DNA of 64,000 nucleotides, taken from NCBI GenBank assembly GCA_018136815.1, contig CM030940.1, positions 2,773,915 to 2,837,914 on the forward strand, given 5' to 3'. The stretch's first letter is position 1; every line of letters starts with the position of its first letter. Shown here in pieces: positions 11,395 to 21,072 of this stretch. Made by a program: the position numbers and the translations under genes. Origin of the DNA: Isochrysis galbana. Lineage: Eukaryota; Haptophyta; Isochrysidales; Isochrysidaceae. The notes under the pieces are model-generated. The model was given only the letters and a program-made list of their open reading frames with translations, was not told the DNA's origin and did no database searches.

Positions 11395-11548
11395 CCCCCC
11401 CCCCGATACCAAAGACAAAGGAATGAAGGGGGTAGTGTAAGGGAGTGAGTAAACTGGGGTATAGGCGATGTCGTTAGTGAGTACCGTGAGTACGTGGACC
11501 CGTATAGCTAGCATGAGTAGCCCGAATCTTCAGATGTTTTATTATTAT
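11395..11548 (+). repeat. LINE-type 3' end fragment, copy 1
   Basis: It is strongly similar to 40590-40755 (CAAAGGAATGAAGGGGGTAG, then GGGGTATAGGCGATG, then CGAATCTTCAGATG) and shares its terminal GAATCTTCAG motif with the LINE end at 57757 and with 51180. The sequence just after the motif is T-rich. Confidence 0.5.
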
Positions 11549-11581
11549 TCTTAACAACACTCCACATTCATGCATGATGCT

Positions 11582-12333
11582 CAACTAAGTTTATACTTAG
11601 CTCGCCCATGGGGGGGCACGAGCCCCCCCCTCTCTCCTCTCTCCACTCCTCCCCTGCCATGGGGGAGGAACCACCCATCCTCCTGGCACGCCTGATGGCT
11701 TGCCAGGAGGCCACTGCCCTGCTGACCCTCTCCCCCACTGACAGGCTCGCCTGATTCGCCCATCCTGGCCCGGCGTGGCCAGCCCATTGCTCCAACCCCT
11801 CCTCCCCCCCTGTTCGACAGGCAGACAGGTGCAGCGTGGGGGCCCCTGAGGCTCAGGAGCGCCAGCGAGGGAGAGGCAGGGGAGGCCAGGGCCCAGCCCC
11901 AGCCTCCTCTGCCCCCTGAGCTGGCCTCCATGAGCCTCCAGGGTCGTCAATGGGCAGCTGCAGGCCTGCCGCAGGCGCGCCATCGCGCGTGCCGCAGGAG
12001 AGGGGAGAGAGAGCGCGGAGAAGGGGGTGGGCGGAGCTCCGCTCCGCCCACCAAAAAATAGGTAAGTCCCGCACCTGTTTACAGGATAAGACGGGACTGA
12101 GGTCGCCGCCCACTCGGAGACACAGGAGGAAGAGAGGGAACAGATCACCGGGGGGAGGCGCGGGCCACCGGACCATATCTAAGCCCTTCACCCCAATCCC
12201 CCTAGTAGTGCACGGGGGGAGCCGCCTGATGGCGGGGGGAGAAGGGCTGAGAGCGTGGGGGTGTAGAAAGTTTTCCTACGTGAGTAGAGAGTAGAGGGTC
12301 CACGGCTGCGTGCGCGGTGAGACTATGTTTAAT
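11582..12333 (+). mobile_element. Family A element, complete copy with 15-bp target duplication
   Basis: This 752-bp copy is flanked by TTCATGCATGATGCT at 11567-11581 and 12334-12348. The head CAACTAAGTTTATACTT is followed by a perfect hairpin (GGGGGGC, ACGA, GCCCCCC). An internal ATAGGTAAGT...CTGTTTACAGG segment looks like a short intron (donor GTAAGT, acceptor TTTACAG 23 nt apart) and is conserved in other A copies. The tail ends GTGAGACTATGTTTAAT. It has no coding capacity. It lies just downstream of the GBP gene. Confidence 0.85.
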
Positions 12334-12489
12334 TTCATGCATGATGCTATACATGTGCCCCTCGTGCGCGGGCGTGGGCGTAGGGCGCTGTAAGATAGGG
12401 AGGGGCCACATCTCCATGGTGCTACAACACCGTGGGGAAAACAAATGTGTTCACACCTCACCATTTGCTTCTCACAGCGCCCCTTATTG

Positions 12490-14862
12490 TCATTCGTCCT
12501 TCCCGTCTGAAGTGAGGCCCACCAACTCGTGCGGAGAAGACGCGTCCGAATCATCTGCTGTGCACATGCCGGCCCGCCGATTACCTCTCCGGCAAAAACG
12601 TGTGATAAAGCGGAGCAAGATGACGACTGCTACCAACACAAGCAAAGCGGGGAGCACGTCGTTGAGGTCCCAAATGTCATTGAAAATGAAGGATTCGTAG
12701 GCCTGCAAGAACGCCCTGCCTCGGGGGCTCTGCCACAACGCCTCTGGGCCGACAAATGCAGGCAAGAGGCTAGGAAGGGTGCCCATGGCTACGAGAAGCA
12801 AGCCGCATAACAGCTCGCCCATGAAGAATCTCACCACGAAGCGAAAGAAGATGACGCCGGCAACACTTATCAGTGCAATAGCGGTGAGAAGTTGCGAGTT
12901 GAATTTGGCGGCTAGTTCCTCTCGCCCACGTCTCTCCATCTCCGCGAGCTTGCCAAGTGCCGCTGCTGCTGCGGGGCCGACGCACCCACCCCCGAACTCA
13001 TCCCCGTCGGACAACGTCGAGTTGCATTTACCGAGGCGTGCTGCAAGCCTGTTTGCAGACGGAAGCCATGCGGAGCGCGCCGCGTTTAGCATAACTGCGC
13101 ATGAGGTCCAGAGTGAATCGCAACGCGCGTGGGATGCACGGAAATTGGCGTCCTGAGAGATCATTACAAATGGGAAGGATTTGAAGTGATTGACAAATTT
13201 GTCTCATACCATTGCCGCTCCGCTACATGGTGGGAAATCTGTGTAACTCGCGCCAGCTGAGCCTCCCCCCCCCCCCCCCCCCCCCCCTTCCCCCCTTCTC
13301 GTAGAGCTCCTCACCTTGGCAGCAGTCAAGACCTGAGCGGCGCCTTGACGAAGCGACCTCACGTCCGCAACACCAAAGGACTGCGATAAAAGGTCTGACT
13401 CGGCACGCGTGAGCAAGTCGGAATGGAGAGCGATGAGGGCCTTCTCGCGCATGGGGAGGCTCGCGGCCTGCAACTTATCTCGAAAGTCTTGCAGAACTTG
13501 CGATAGAAGCCCGCTGTTGAAGGCATCAATGACAGATGCAGCGCTCGGAATTTTCTGTGCGTTCAGAGCATCTACAAGACGCGTGGTGAGCGCCGCAAGC
13601 ATCTTCCCGTCAAGGGGTTGTTGGGCTGCAAGCTTGGGCTCACTATTCCGCCGTACGAAGCTGCGCACGTCGGCGAGACCCTTGGTGTAGTCAGGGTCAA
13701 GTTCCGAGTGCTTTAGCTTGCACAATTCGGTTCTCTTCGCGTGTGGCTGAGGCAGCCCCAAACCTTGCATATTGCGGAAGAGGGTCAACGCCTGGCGTAC
13801 CTTGTTGAGGGAGATTTCAGCCTCATCTGCAGGGTTCTCCTTTGGTTTCAAAGAGCGTCGCAGATACGCATCAACCTGCTCCCCCTGAAGGAAGTCGCGC
13901 TGCACCAGCCAGAGCAGAGCAGGGGGCGTCCATTCCTCTAGGGCTGCTGTGGCCGATTGGGGCCAGCTGAGCATAGGTGAGCCCACAGAGTTCGGTTGAT
14001 CCCTCTCGGTAAACGTAGATGCGCGTTTTGATGCCCGGCGCAAAAATTCTTGTGAAAGCTGCGCCGAGAAAGCTAGCCGGCTGATGTCAGCTTCTTTGAT
14101 CGTTTCGACAAGATTGTAGATGATTACAGAGGAGACTAACGTTGCGAATGCGAAGATGCGATCGTCGTACACTGACGCTTGTCCCGTGCCCTCGAACCCC
14201 TCCGTGTCGACGTACACTATTGTCGTATTGCCAACGCCTGGCGCGTCTATGCGACGAATTCGGCGCGACAGCCACACGCCTTTGGTCTGTGTCTCACGGC
14301 GATGGCCGACAGTGAATCCGTCAGAACACGCAACATCCATTAACTCATTCAGGAGGAAAGACTTGCCAGTGCGGTATGCGCCGACGACCGACACGAGCGC
14401 CACCGGTCCCTGTAGTGAACCCAGCCAATCGACCCCTTCCGGCTGCAAGACAAGTCGTGTGTGCGAGGAGGTGTCGGGCAGAAGGAGAGCCACAGACATG
14501 TCTTTTGCTAGCTGTGGCCTTTCTTGGTTGGATACGATTTGTGTTGCAGACTGCAGGTTGGTGGGCTTCACTTTGAGCAAGGGCCCTGCCTCAACCTGAA
14601 CGGCATACCGACCTGATTCCAGCCGCTTCTTTACCACACCTCTTCTCCCATTATGTCTCTTCCCCTCCTTGGAGAGAAGGCCATGGACCACAACAGCCGC
14701 CCCCTCTGCAAACTCTGGCGGATGGCTTGCCGTCTCACCGGAAGGGGAGCGAACAAACCCCTGGCGGGCGGTGGCTAGTAGCTCCGACGTACCGATGGCA
14801 ACAGAGGCGGCGGCGGCCCCTCTGCAGAGCCATGCCAGCAGCAGCAGCGCCGCGGAGGGCAT
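12490..14862 (-). CDS. Membrane-anchored guanylate-binding (GBP-type) GTPase
   Basis: Predicted 736-residue large GTPase of the GBP family. Exon 1 is 14862-13315 and exon 2 is 13152-12490. The 162-nt intron (GTGAGG...CTCTCAG) joins them in phase 0. After a signal-like N-terminus (MPSAALLLLAWLCRG), residues 50-105 form an SH3-like element (NGRRGVVKKRLESGRYAV, then LKVKPTNLQ). The GTPase domain follows: P-loop GAYRTGKSF (161-169), switch Thr in TQTKGVW, DTEGFEG (219-225), and the GBP-specific guanine-specificity motif as QRDF (321-324). The helical C-terminal part ends with two closely spaced hydrophobic segments (LLTAIALISVAGVIFF and a second about 20 residues on) and another near the end (VLPALLVLVAVVILL). 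These suggest an ER-type membrane anchor, as in atlastins. An in-frame extension exists to 15063 but has no leader character, so the ATG at 14862 is preferred. Confidence 0.88.
13267..13287. repeat. Poly-C run inside the GBP intron
   Basis: A C homopolymer of about 20 bases on the plus strand (G on the transcript) lies in the single intron of the GBP gene. Confidence 0.9.
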
Positions 14863-15660
14863 GCTCGTCCGCCTTCTCGGCGTGCCGCCCGCCGTCGTAC
14901 GCATGGAAAGGCGAGACGGAGTCGAGTCAATAAGTATTCCTAGAGGCTGGCGCTTCTTGGACAAGACGTTTTTCGATGGGTTAAAATAAAATTCGACCCT
15001 AAAACATCTGGAACCCGTTCCCACTGGATGGATGTTGCCCCATGTGATTCCCGTCGCCGACATGTGCTTCTCATTCGAAATGGGATAGATTTTGACTCAC
15101 AGTGACATTTTAGGTGCGCACACGCGCGGAAACAGGAGCTTCATGGACAGGCACGAAGGGGTTGGGGGACAACAAAAGCAAATACTACAACTTCAGGCGC
15201 ACAATACACGATCGGCGGAACCTGTAGACCTTTGCAGCTGCACACACTCGCTCTCTTCTTAGACATCCCTCTCCTCAATTTTCCACAATTCTCACAACCA
15301 GCACAACATTGCATGAAAGCCTTCTCTCCACGGGCACGGACCAGAGCCACACAGTTACTTACACACTTACACACATCGCACATCGTGTCGCATGCCAAAT
15401 GGGCGGCAAGCCGTGCCGTCATTTGCGCCTCGCCGTCGGCCACCTGTTTGCTCCCCGCTGCCTCGCCTGTTCGTCGAGCTGTGCCTGCCCTGTACTCTGC
15501 TCTGCTTCTCAAAACACAAACATCCCGCATACAGTGCACGACTCAATGAGCCAGGCTAGCTAGCTAGCTAGGTCGCCAGCTCGCCGCGCTCTGCGTTCAT
15601 GAGGTGGATTCCCGGTGCATGGCATCATCGAAGGCTCCCATCTTCAACAGCTCCCACTTC
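14863..15660. other. Region upstream of the GBP gene, no gene seen
   Basis: The open frames on both strands are short and overlapping, without domains. The tetranucleotide repeat GCTAGCTAGCTAGCTA occurs at 15556-15571. The proximal part probably holds the GBP promoter and 5' UTR. Confidence 0.4.
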
Positions 15661-15663
15661 ACC

Positions 15664-15832
15664 TTACCATTTGTGGCATGGGGATGGTGGGAAAGGTCTG
15701 CGGTCTGCGGATCTGCTTTCTCGCGCGAACGTAAGCGGCTGCTCTCGTGGCGTCCGCGACGATTCGCGCGCGCTCATCGGTGAGCACATCGCGGGCCTGG
15801 ATAGTGTGCTGGGCCCAGTCACCGTAGGGCTA
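15664..15832 (-). CDS. Orphan exon of an unrecognised gene
   Basis: On the minus strand, an acceptor (CTCCCAGCTAG) is followed by about 55 well-formed residues (DWAQHTIQARDVLTDERAR, then RARKQIRRPQTFPTIPMPQ). It ends exactly at a consensus donor ATG|GTAAGG near 15667. Partner exons were not found on either side. The left neighbour is a family A insertion at 16070-16833, so the gene may be broken. Function is unknown. Confidence 0.4.
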
Positions 15833-16069
15833 GCTGGGAGGCTGTCTGTGGGCCATGGGAGGCTGGGGGAAGGGGGTGTCTTGTCCACGAAGCGCACTTG
15901 TCCACGAAGCGCCAGCCTCTACCTATTTCTCTACTCTAGAGTAGAGTAGTAGAGAAGAGCAGGTAGGGTTCTCTCTACCGGCGCTCCACGAGTCCGCGCA
16001 GTAACAGTAAAGAGCAAGTTGTACTAGTAGTACTTGTGAACGATGCAATCCAACAACTCAGAGAACAAA

Positions 16070-16833
16070 AACCTTTTAATATTCTTACCGCACTCGCGGC
16101 GAATGGAACCACTACCCACTACAAGTAGCACGTAGCATACTCTCTACACCCCCATTCCCCGGCCCTTCTCCCCCCGCCATCAGGCGGCTCCCCCCGTACA
16201 CTACTAGGGGGATTGGGGTGGAGGGCTTAGATATGGTCCGGTGGCCCGCGCCACCCCCCGGTGATCTTTCCCCCCCTTCCTCCTGTGTCTCCGAGTGGGC
16301 GGCCCACTCTGTCTCGTCTTATCCTGTAAACAGGCGCGAGACTTACCGATTTTCCGATTTTCCGGTGAGCGGAGCTCTCGCTCGCGCCCACCCCCTTATT
16401 CCGCGCTCTCTCTCCCCTCTCCTGCGGCACGCGCGATGGCGCGCCTGCGGCAGGCCTCCAGCTGCCCTCTGGCGGCCCCTAGAGGCTCCTGGAGGCCAGC
16501 TCAGGGGGCAGAGGAGGCTGGGGCTAGGCCCTGGCCTCCCCTGCCTCTCCCTCGCTGGCGCTCCCGAGCCTCTGGGGCCCCCAGTCTGCACCTGTTTGCC
16601 TGTCGACCAGGGGGGGGGGGGGGTTGGAGCAATGGGCTGGCCACGAGGGGCCAGGATGGGCGAATGGGGCGAGCCTGTGGGGAAGGGAGTGGGTCAGTAG
16701 GGCAGTGGCCTCCTGGCAAGCCATCAGGCATGCCAGGAGGATAGGTGGTTCCTCCCCCATGGCAGGGGAGGAGTGGAGAGAGAGGGGGGCTCGTGCCCCC
16801 CCATGGGTCAACCAAGTATAAACTTATAGTTGA
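16070..16833 (-). mobile_element. Family A element, copy 3, with 11-bp target duplication
   Basis: It is an inverse copy flanked by CAGAGAACAAA (16059-16069 and 16834-16844). Its tail ATTAAAAGGTTTT is at the left and its head AAGTTTATACTTGGTTGACC is at the right. It conserves the internal GTAAGT-like donor and CTGTTTACAGG (seen here as CCTGTAAACAGGCGCGAG). A G run lies at 16611-16623. Overlapping ORFs of 150-160 codons reflect base composition only. Confidence 0.8.
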
Positions 16834-17043
16834 CAGAGAACAAATAAAAGATTTGGCGAAGACCCCCGATACCACCACAAGGACTCGGTAAAGAGAGGTC
16901 GTTTGACTTCATTTGCTACCCCTCGTGGACAGCCGGATTAGAAATCGCGCGCACTTCCAGCTGCTTCCTCGTCACGCATGACGTGGCCGCCGCGCAGCCG
17001 CCAGGGTCGATGGTCGCCGGCGGGCCTCTGCAGAATCCTCTTC

Positions 17044-18391
17044 TCACACTTGTCTTGAAAGGATCGTCTTCAATGAGTGCATTGGATGTATACCGCACTC
17101 CTCGTGTGTCAGCTTGAACTTCTTTTCGATGTCGTAAAAGCTGTGGTACGGGTCAATATACCCCTGCTTTTTTTCGAGCATGAGGTAATGCCTACCGGTC
17201 TTATCAATGGCGTAGGGATACGGAAAGTCGTTCGCTCCTACAGGCGATACGAATGCGACAATCTCGTCGACGGCCTCAAATTCAAACACTTCGATAAATA
17301 ATCTATCTGAGCATTAGTACCACTACTCTCACTAGCCTGGTACTAACACGACAGCCCTCAGCGCACCTGCCCGTACACCTTGGCGCGTGCTGTTGACACA
17401 GATACATACACCTATGCACCCCTCCAAATCTCCCCCCTCGCATGCCCCCGGCTCCCATTCTAACTCTCCACAAGTTAAATTGGGGGAAAACCCATTGAGG
17501 CGGACCGGTCGACGCCGGCCGACTCTCCGGGAAAAAGCACCGGGGGGGGGGGGGGAGGAACCTCTCGTCAAAGAAGAAGAACGGCCCTTACCAGCTCACG
17601 CCGCGAGCGGTTCTCGAGAAATAAGCAACTGCGCCTGGCCCCCCCTGCCTCTCCCTCGCTCGCCTCGCTGGCCTTGGGTGCCGCCCTGAGTCCCCTGTCT
17701 GCCTGGCGACCAGGGATGGGGGGGGGGGTCAGTACGAGAGCTGGCCCATGCGGGCCTGGGAGTGCGGCTCGCGGCCCGCGCCCACTAGGGGTCTGGGCCA
17801 GAATGATGATTGCCCAGCCCCTGCCAGAGGGCAGGGGCTGAGGTTGAATGTACGGGCCCACCCCGGGGGGTGTCCGCGATGGAGAGAGGGGGGCGCGAGG
17901 CCCCCATTGACCCCCACTTATAAAAGTAGGTTGAATTCAAACACTTCGATGCCCACGAAGACGTACTTGAGGTCGCCGATGTAGAAGAGCAAAGAGTTCC
18001 CTGCTTCATTGAGCTTGTTCACTCTGTCGTACCCTCCTGACAATACAGTCAATGGACAGAGGTGGCTGATGCCAACAAACACGTCATTGCACACAAACGC
18101 GTGATGCGAGGCTTCGCCGTGTACATCGACCAAGTGCTTACCGTCATCGCGCTGTGCAACGGACGCGACAAAGCCCACACCCACACCGCCATTGTCACGG
18201 GTCGCGTACTTTTGGACACCGGGGTCAGGGGCGAGAATCCTTCGCCAGTGCTCTTCGAACTCGTGTATACCCGGGTCTCCCGTCTCAGGTGTGGGAGCAG
18301 AGTCATGGTAAAGGAGAGACAAGGCAAGGTCTCTATGTGTCATTATGAGCATGAAACGGAAAAAATCTTCGCGGTTTGTATTCACGGCCAC
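17044..18391 (-). pseudogene. Conserved reading frame interrupted by a family B insertion
   Basis: The minus frame from 18391 (about 150 residues, including HHAFVCNDVFVGISHL and NSLLFYIGDLKYVFVG) reaches ...GIEVFEF and is cut at 17934. It resumes at 17295, after the insert and one target duplication, as FEFEAVDEIVAFVSPVG, NDFPYPYAIDKTG and so on, ending at 17044. The downstream part resembles, in my recollection of its pattern, uncharacterised proteins of large DNA viruses of algae (Mimiviridae/Phycodnaviridae); this is unverified. No catalytic motif is recognised. The insertion makes the gene non-functional unless the insert is spliced out. Base composition is less GC-rich than that of neighbours. 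Confidence 0.6.
17296..17933 (-). mobile_element. Family B element, copy 3, with 17-bp target duplication
   Basis: This 638-bp copy is flanked by AATTCAAACACTTCGAT at 17279-17295 and 17934-17950. The head (ACTTTTATAAGTGGGGGTC on minus) is at the right and the tail (GTAGTGGTACTAATGCTC) is at the left. The exact duplication and intact coding frame on both sides show a recent insertion. It carries a run of G at 17540-17553. Confidence 0.88.
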
Positions 18392-18453
18392 TTTTTTGCT
18401 GAGTCTTCTCGTCGAGTGTGTACTCGTCCGGGCCTTTCAGCCCATCTCCCCAT

Positions 18454-18825
18454 TTAGGCCTTGCTCCTCGCCTCCTCGCTCTTCCCGGTCCTCCCACCGA
18501 GTTCCACTCCTGGACATTCCTCTTTGAATATACTGCTTTCCTTCAATGGGGTAGTTTGCCATTCATGCATATCCTGTACATTCAGTTGGTTTAATTTACA
18601 AAGGTTAATTGCTAATTTCACGTATCTTTCTTTTTGTGCTTTCTCAATCCTTTGTATCCTAGCCGTAATATCTTTTCGCAACGATTTGTATTGTATGAGT
18701 GTTGGAACTGATTTGAGAAACGTATTATCATCCGAATGTTGCAACACGTGTCTAGCTTCAGATTCTTTACGTTGTGTCGTTTTATTTTTCGAATGTCTGG
18801 AAATAGCTGCATTCAGAACCCTCAT
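18454..18825 (-). CDS. Unrecognised AT-rich ORF
   Basis: A minus frame of about 120 residues, rich in Lys, Gln and Ile (RIEKAQKERYVKLAINLCKL), sits in a clearly more AT-rich patch than its surroundings. It ends just upstream of the interrupted frame at 18391 and could be an earlier exon of that gene or part of a LINE-associated insertion, since a LINE fragment adjoins it on the right. A similar AT-rich scrap beside a LINE relic lies at 58943-59113. Function is unknown. Confidence 0.35.
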   Translation of the reverse strand: MRVLNAAISRHSKNKTTQRKESEARHVLQHSDDNTFLKSVPTLIQYKSLRKDITARIQRIEKAQKERYVKLAINLCKLNQLNVQDMHEWQTTPLKESSIFKEECPGVELGGRTGKSEEARSKA

Positions 18826-18899
18826 GAGTGTGGTGGAGGGGGTGCTACCTCTAACGACTTATTTTTCTCCTCGTCTCCTCGAGATGTTCACCAACGTCA

Positions 18900-19090
18900 C
18901 CACAATGAATCCTTGTCGAAGGAGGCCCTCTCGGGGCGCGCCCTCATGCCGAGTCAAGGCGACGCCGTTCTCGTCGCGTACGTGGTGCTCCTGGGCCTCT
19001 CCTTCGGGGTGCTCGCGGGGGGGCTCATGGTAGGGTGAGACTGGAAGAAACCGGAGGGAAAGGAGACCAAATGAAGGCAAGCCGCCTCGC
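18900..19090 (+). mobile_element. LINE-associated repeat with a membrane-helix exon, copy 1
   Basis: The plus frame encodes LSKEALSGRALMPSQG, then a hydrophobic helix (AVLVAYVVLLGLSFGVLAGG), and stops at a GGTAGG|GTGAGA donor-like site. Next comes the LINE peptide GKGDQMKASRL. The same arrangement, about 85-90% identical by eye, occurs in inverse orientation at 58636-58800. A third short match to the GKGDQMKASRL coding segment is at 57706-57745. Confidence 0.5.
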
Positions 19091-19229
19091 ACCGCGACCC
19101 ATAAAAATTGATAAAGATTTTAAATTTAGTATTTAGTGGAGACTATCGAGTCTTGTCCCTTGCAATCACACTTCCTTGATGGGCACATAAGGTACAAGGC
19201 ATTCATCTCTACCCATCTACCCTCAGACC

Positions 19230-20351
19230 TCAGTCCTCGCGTTGCACTTCCATAGCGACAATGCGAAAGCGTGGGGGCGTCATCTCATTTAAGGTGGCAG
19301 GTAGCTTGAGGCTGTAGAGAACGAAGCTCCCACGTGATTTCAGGCGCACGGGTGGGACGAAATGAAGATCGCGTCTAGCGATGCCAGCCATCTCAGCTTC
19401 AAGTCCAGACCGCTCTTCCACCAATCCAAGCTCTTCCGCAATTGTGATACGTCTCACAACGTATGGACAGGCCCCGCCTGTGAGTGCAAGCTTGACCAAT
19501 ATTTGAACGTGGAAGGAAGACGCAAGGCCAGAGATCTCATCGCGCTCTTGCCTCGCGTTGTCTGATGGATTGGACGGGTCATCAAGAGTGGGGAAGCAAT
19601 GCGGACATGGGCCAGCACCGAAAGAACTTTCTACGGATCCCTCCACATCGCGGACTGGCTTCCAACACGACTGCAAGGAACGGGGCATTGAAGGAGCTGC
19701 GAGCAAAAGGAGCACTTTCGTGTCCTTCGCCTTGCCTACAATCGCTAGGAGTGCGCGCCATGAACGTTCACGCTCTGCTAGACGGACCAGCGGAGAGAAT
19801 AGGGGTTCCACGTTGGGCTTCCAAAAGTCGACCGCAGCTTCGCTCTCCTTAGCAGGCAGCCCCTGAAGCTGCTGCAGCAAGGCAATGGCGCCGTACCGAG
19901 CCCACAACAAGTTGAGTGTGCTTGATTGAGCTGAATATACTGCGCCGGCTCCGAGAGCATATAAGCAGCGCAGCCGCTCCTCTAGCCGCTGGCGGTTGAA
20001 CTCCACAATGTGGAGCAAGGTAGCATGTGTAAGCCGCCACAGCTCATGCCGCGTGGGAAGGCGCCGTGAGGTAGCACCTGCGCAGTTGGAAGCCCACGTG
20101 CACAATTGACTGGCTGAGTACGGTGCCTTTGTCGAAGCCGTCGCGTCGCCGAAGGGCGCCTTTTGGCAGGCCATCCGCAGCACAGCAGAGCATTGCTCCC
20201 ACTCTGCCAGGAAAATGCTAGAGATGGCTTCGTTGTCTTCCAGCCGAGCAGGCGACTCTTGTCCTTGGTCGAAAGATGGAGGTGATGTGTATAGGCACAT
20301 ACAGTCCGCCCAAGCCCACGGCACCACTGGCTTGGCGGGGGTAGGGGGCAA
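19230..20351 (-). CDS. Unrecognised protein, 3' exon of about 370 residues
   Basis: A long uninterrupted minus frame with a natural amino-acid mix. Features include a Cys pair (GPCPHCFP), alpha-helical stretches (LLHIVEFNRQRLEERLRCLY, ALLQQLQGLPAKESEAAV) and a beta-rich C-terminus (VLYSLKLPATLNEMTPPRF). I cannot place it in a family. The first Met is at about 20300. Upstream is a long C-rich tract (20356-20374) that could be the polypyrimidine tract of an intron, so 5' exons are likely. It lies tail-to-tail with nothing recognisable and downstream of the heparanase gene. Confidence 0.55.
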   Translation of the reverse strand: MPPTPAKPVVPWAWADCMCLYTSPPSFDQGQESPARLEDNEAISSIFLAEWEQCSAVLRMACQKAPFGDATASTKAPYSASQLCTWASNCAGATSRRLPTRHELWRLTHATLLHIVEFNRQRLEERLRCLYALGAGAVYSAQSSTLNLLWARYGAIALLQQLQGLPAKESEAAVDFWKPNVEPLFSPLVRLAERERSWRALLAIVGKAKDTKVLLLLAAPSMPRSLQSCWKPVRDVEGSVESSFGAGPCPHCFPTLDDPSNPSDNARQERDEISGLASSFHVQILVKLALTGGACPYVVRRITIAEELGLVEERSGLEAEMAGIARRDLHFVPPVRLKSRGSFVLYSLKLPATLNEMTPPRFRIVAMEVQRED

Positions 20352-20479
20352 GGGGGGGAGGGGGGGGGGGGGAGGGGCGGAGAGGAAGGGGGTGCGGACA
20401 GCCTAGCACAAGCGCAGTCCAGAGAGGAAAAGACGGAGATGGTATGAGCGGGAAAACGGGAGGCCCACGAGAAAGTGAA

Positions 20480-21000
20480 TCTGCCTACCTGGAGTACTAA
20501 CATTAGAGCTCTACTCTTGATAGAGGCTGCCGCTCCGTGGGCACGCCCGCCTCGTGGTTCGTGGATGAGCCCCCACGGTGTATGTGGCCCCCAACTCCTG
20601 GTCGCCAGATGGACAGAGGCTGTGGGGGCGCGCACGTATGGCGCCTGCGAGGCGAGCGAGGAAGAGGCGGGGGGGGCCAGGGGCAAAGCCCCGGCTTGCG
20701 CCCCTCTGCCCTCTGGCTCGCTGAGAGTTGCAAAGCAAGTAAAAAATGTCGGGAAAACATCGGTTTTACGGGAAAACAAATGTTGTCCTGCTGCCGATGT
20801 TTTCGCTGGAAAGCGAAAGCTTATATGTGGAAAACAAGCGAAAAAAGTTGGCTTGAATAAAAACATATGAAAACCAGGGGAAACAGTGGAAAACGCTCGG
20901 TGATAACAAAGATAGCGAACCCCTGGTCCCTGGTGATAACAAAGCGAACCCCTCCCTTGTATCCGGCTCTCGAGTGCCCCCCCCCCCCAATCTACACCTA
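20480..21000 (+). repeat. Repeat related to family A/B heads, with an AAAAC-rich tail
   Basis: The part 20520-20720 resembles A/B bodies (GGTCGCCAGATGGACAGAGG, then GAGCGAGGAAGAGGCGGGGG). The part 20740-20960 is a distinct A-rich stretch with repeated GGGAAAAC / GGAAAAC words and two copies of GGTGATAACAAAG..GCGAACCCCT. It ends in a C run at 20976-20985. A T-rich patch with the complementary GTTTTT words is at 52060-52130. No ORF is credible. Confidence 0.4.
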
Positions 21001-21072
21001 GCGGGTGGCTTTCTGCGTTGCACGAGGAGCGTGCGGGACAAGAATAGCCGCACAAATGCGATGAAGGAAGTT

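Noticed and set aside
15232..15563. Plus-strand ORFs of 84-105 codons
   Set aside because: Two overlapping frames of similar length, Ser/Pro/Thr/Cys-rich, no domain or splice support.
16218..16744. Overlapping plus-strand ORFs of 149-160 codons
   Set aside because: Lie wholly within a family A element and are not conserved in frame between copies.
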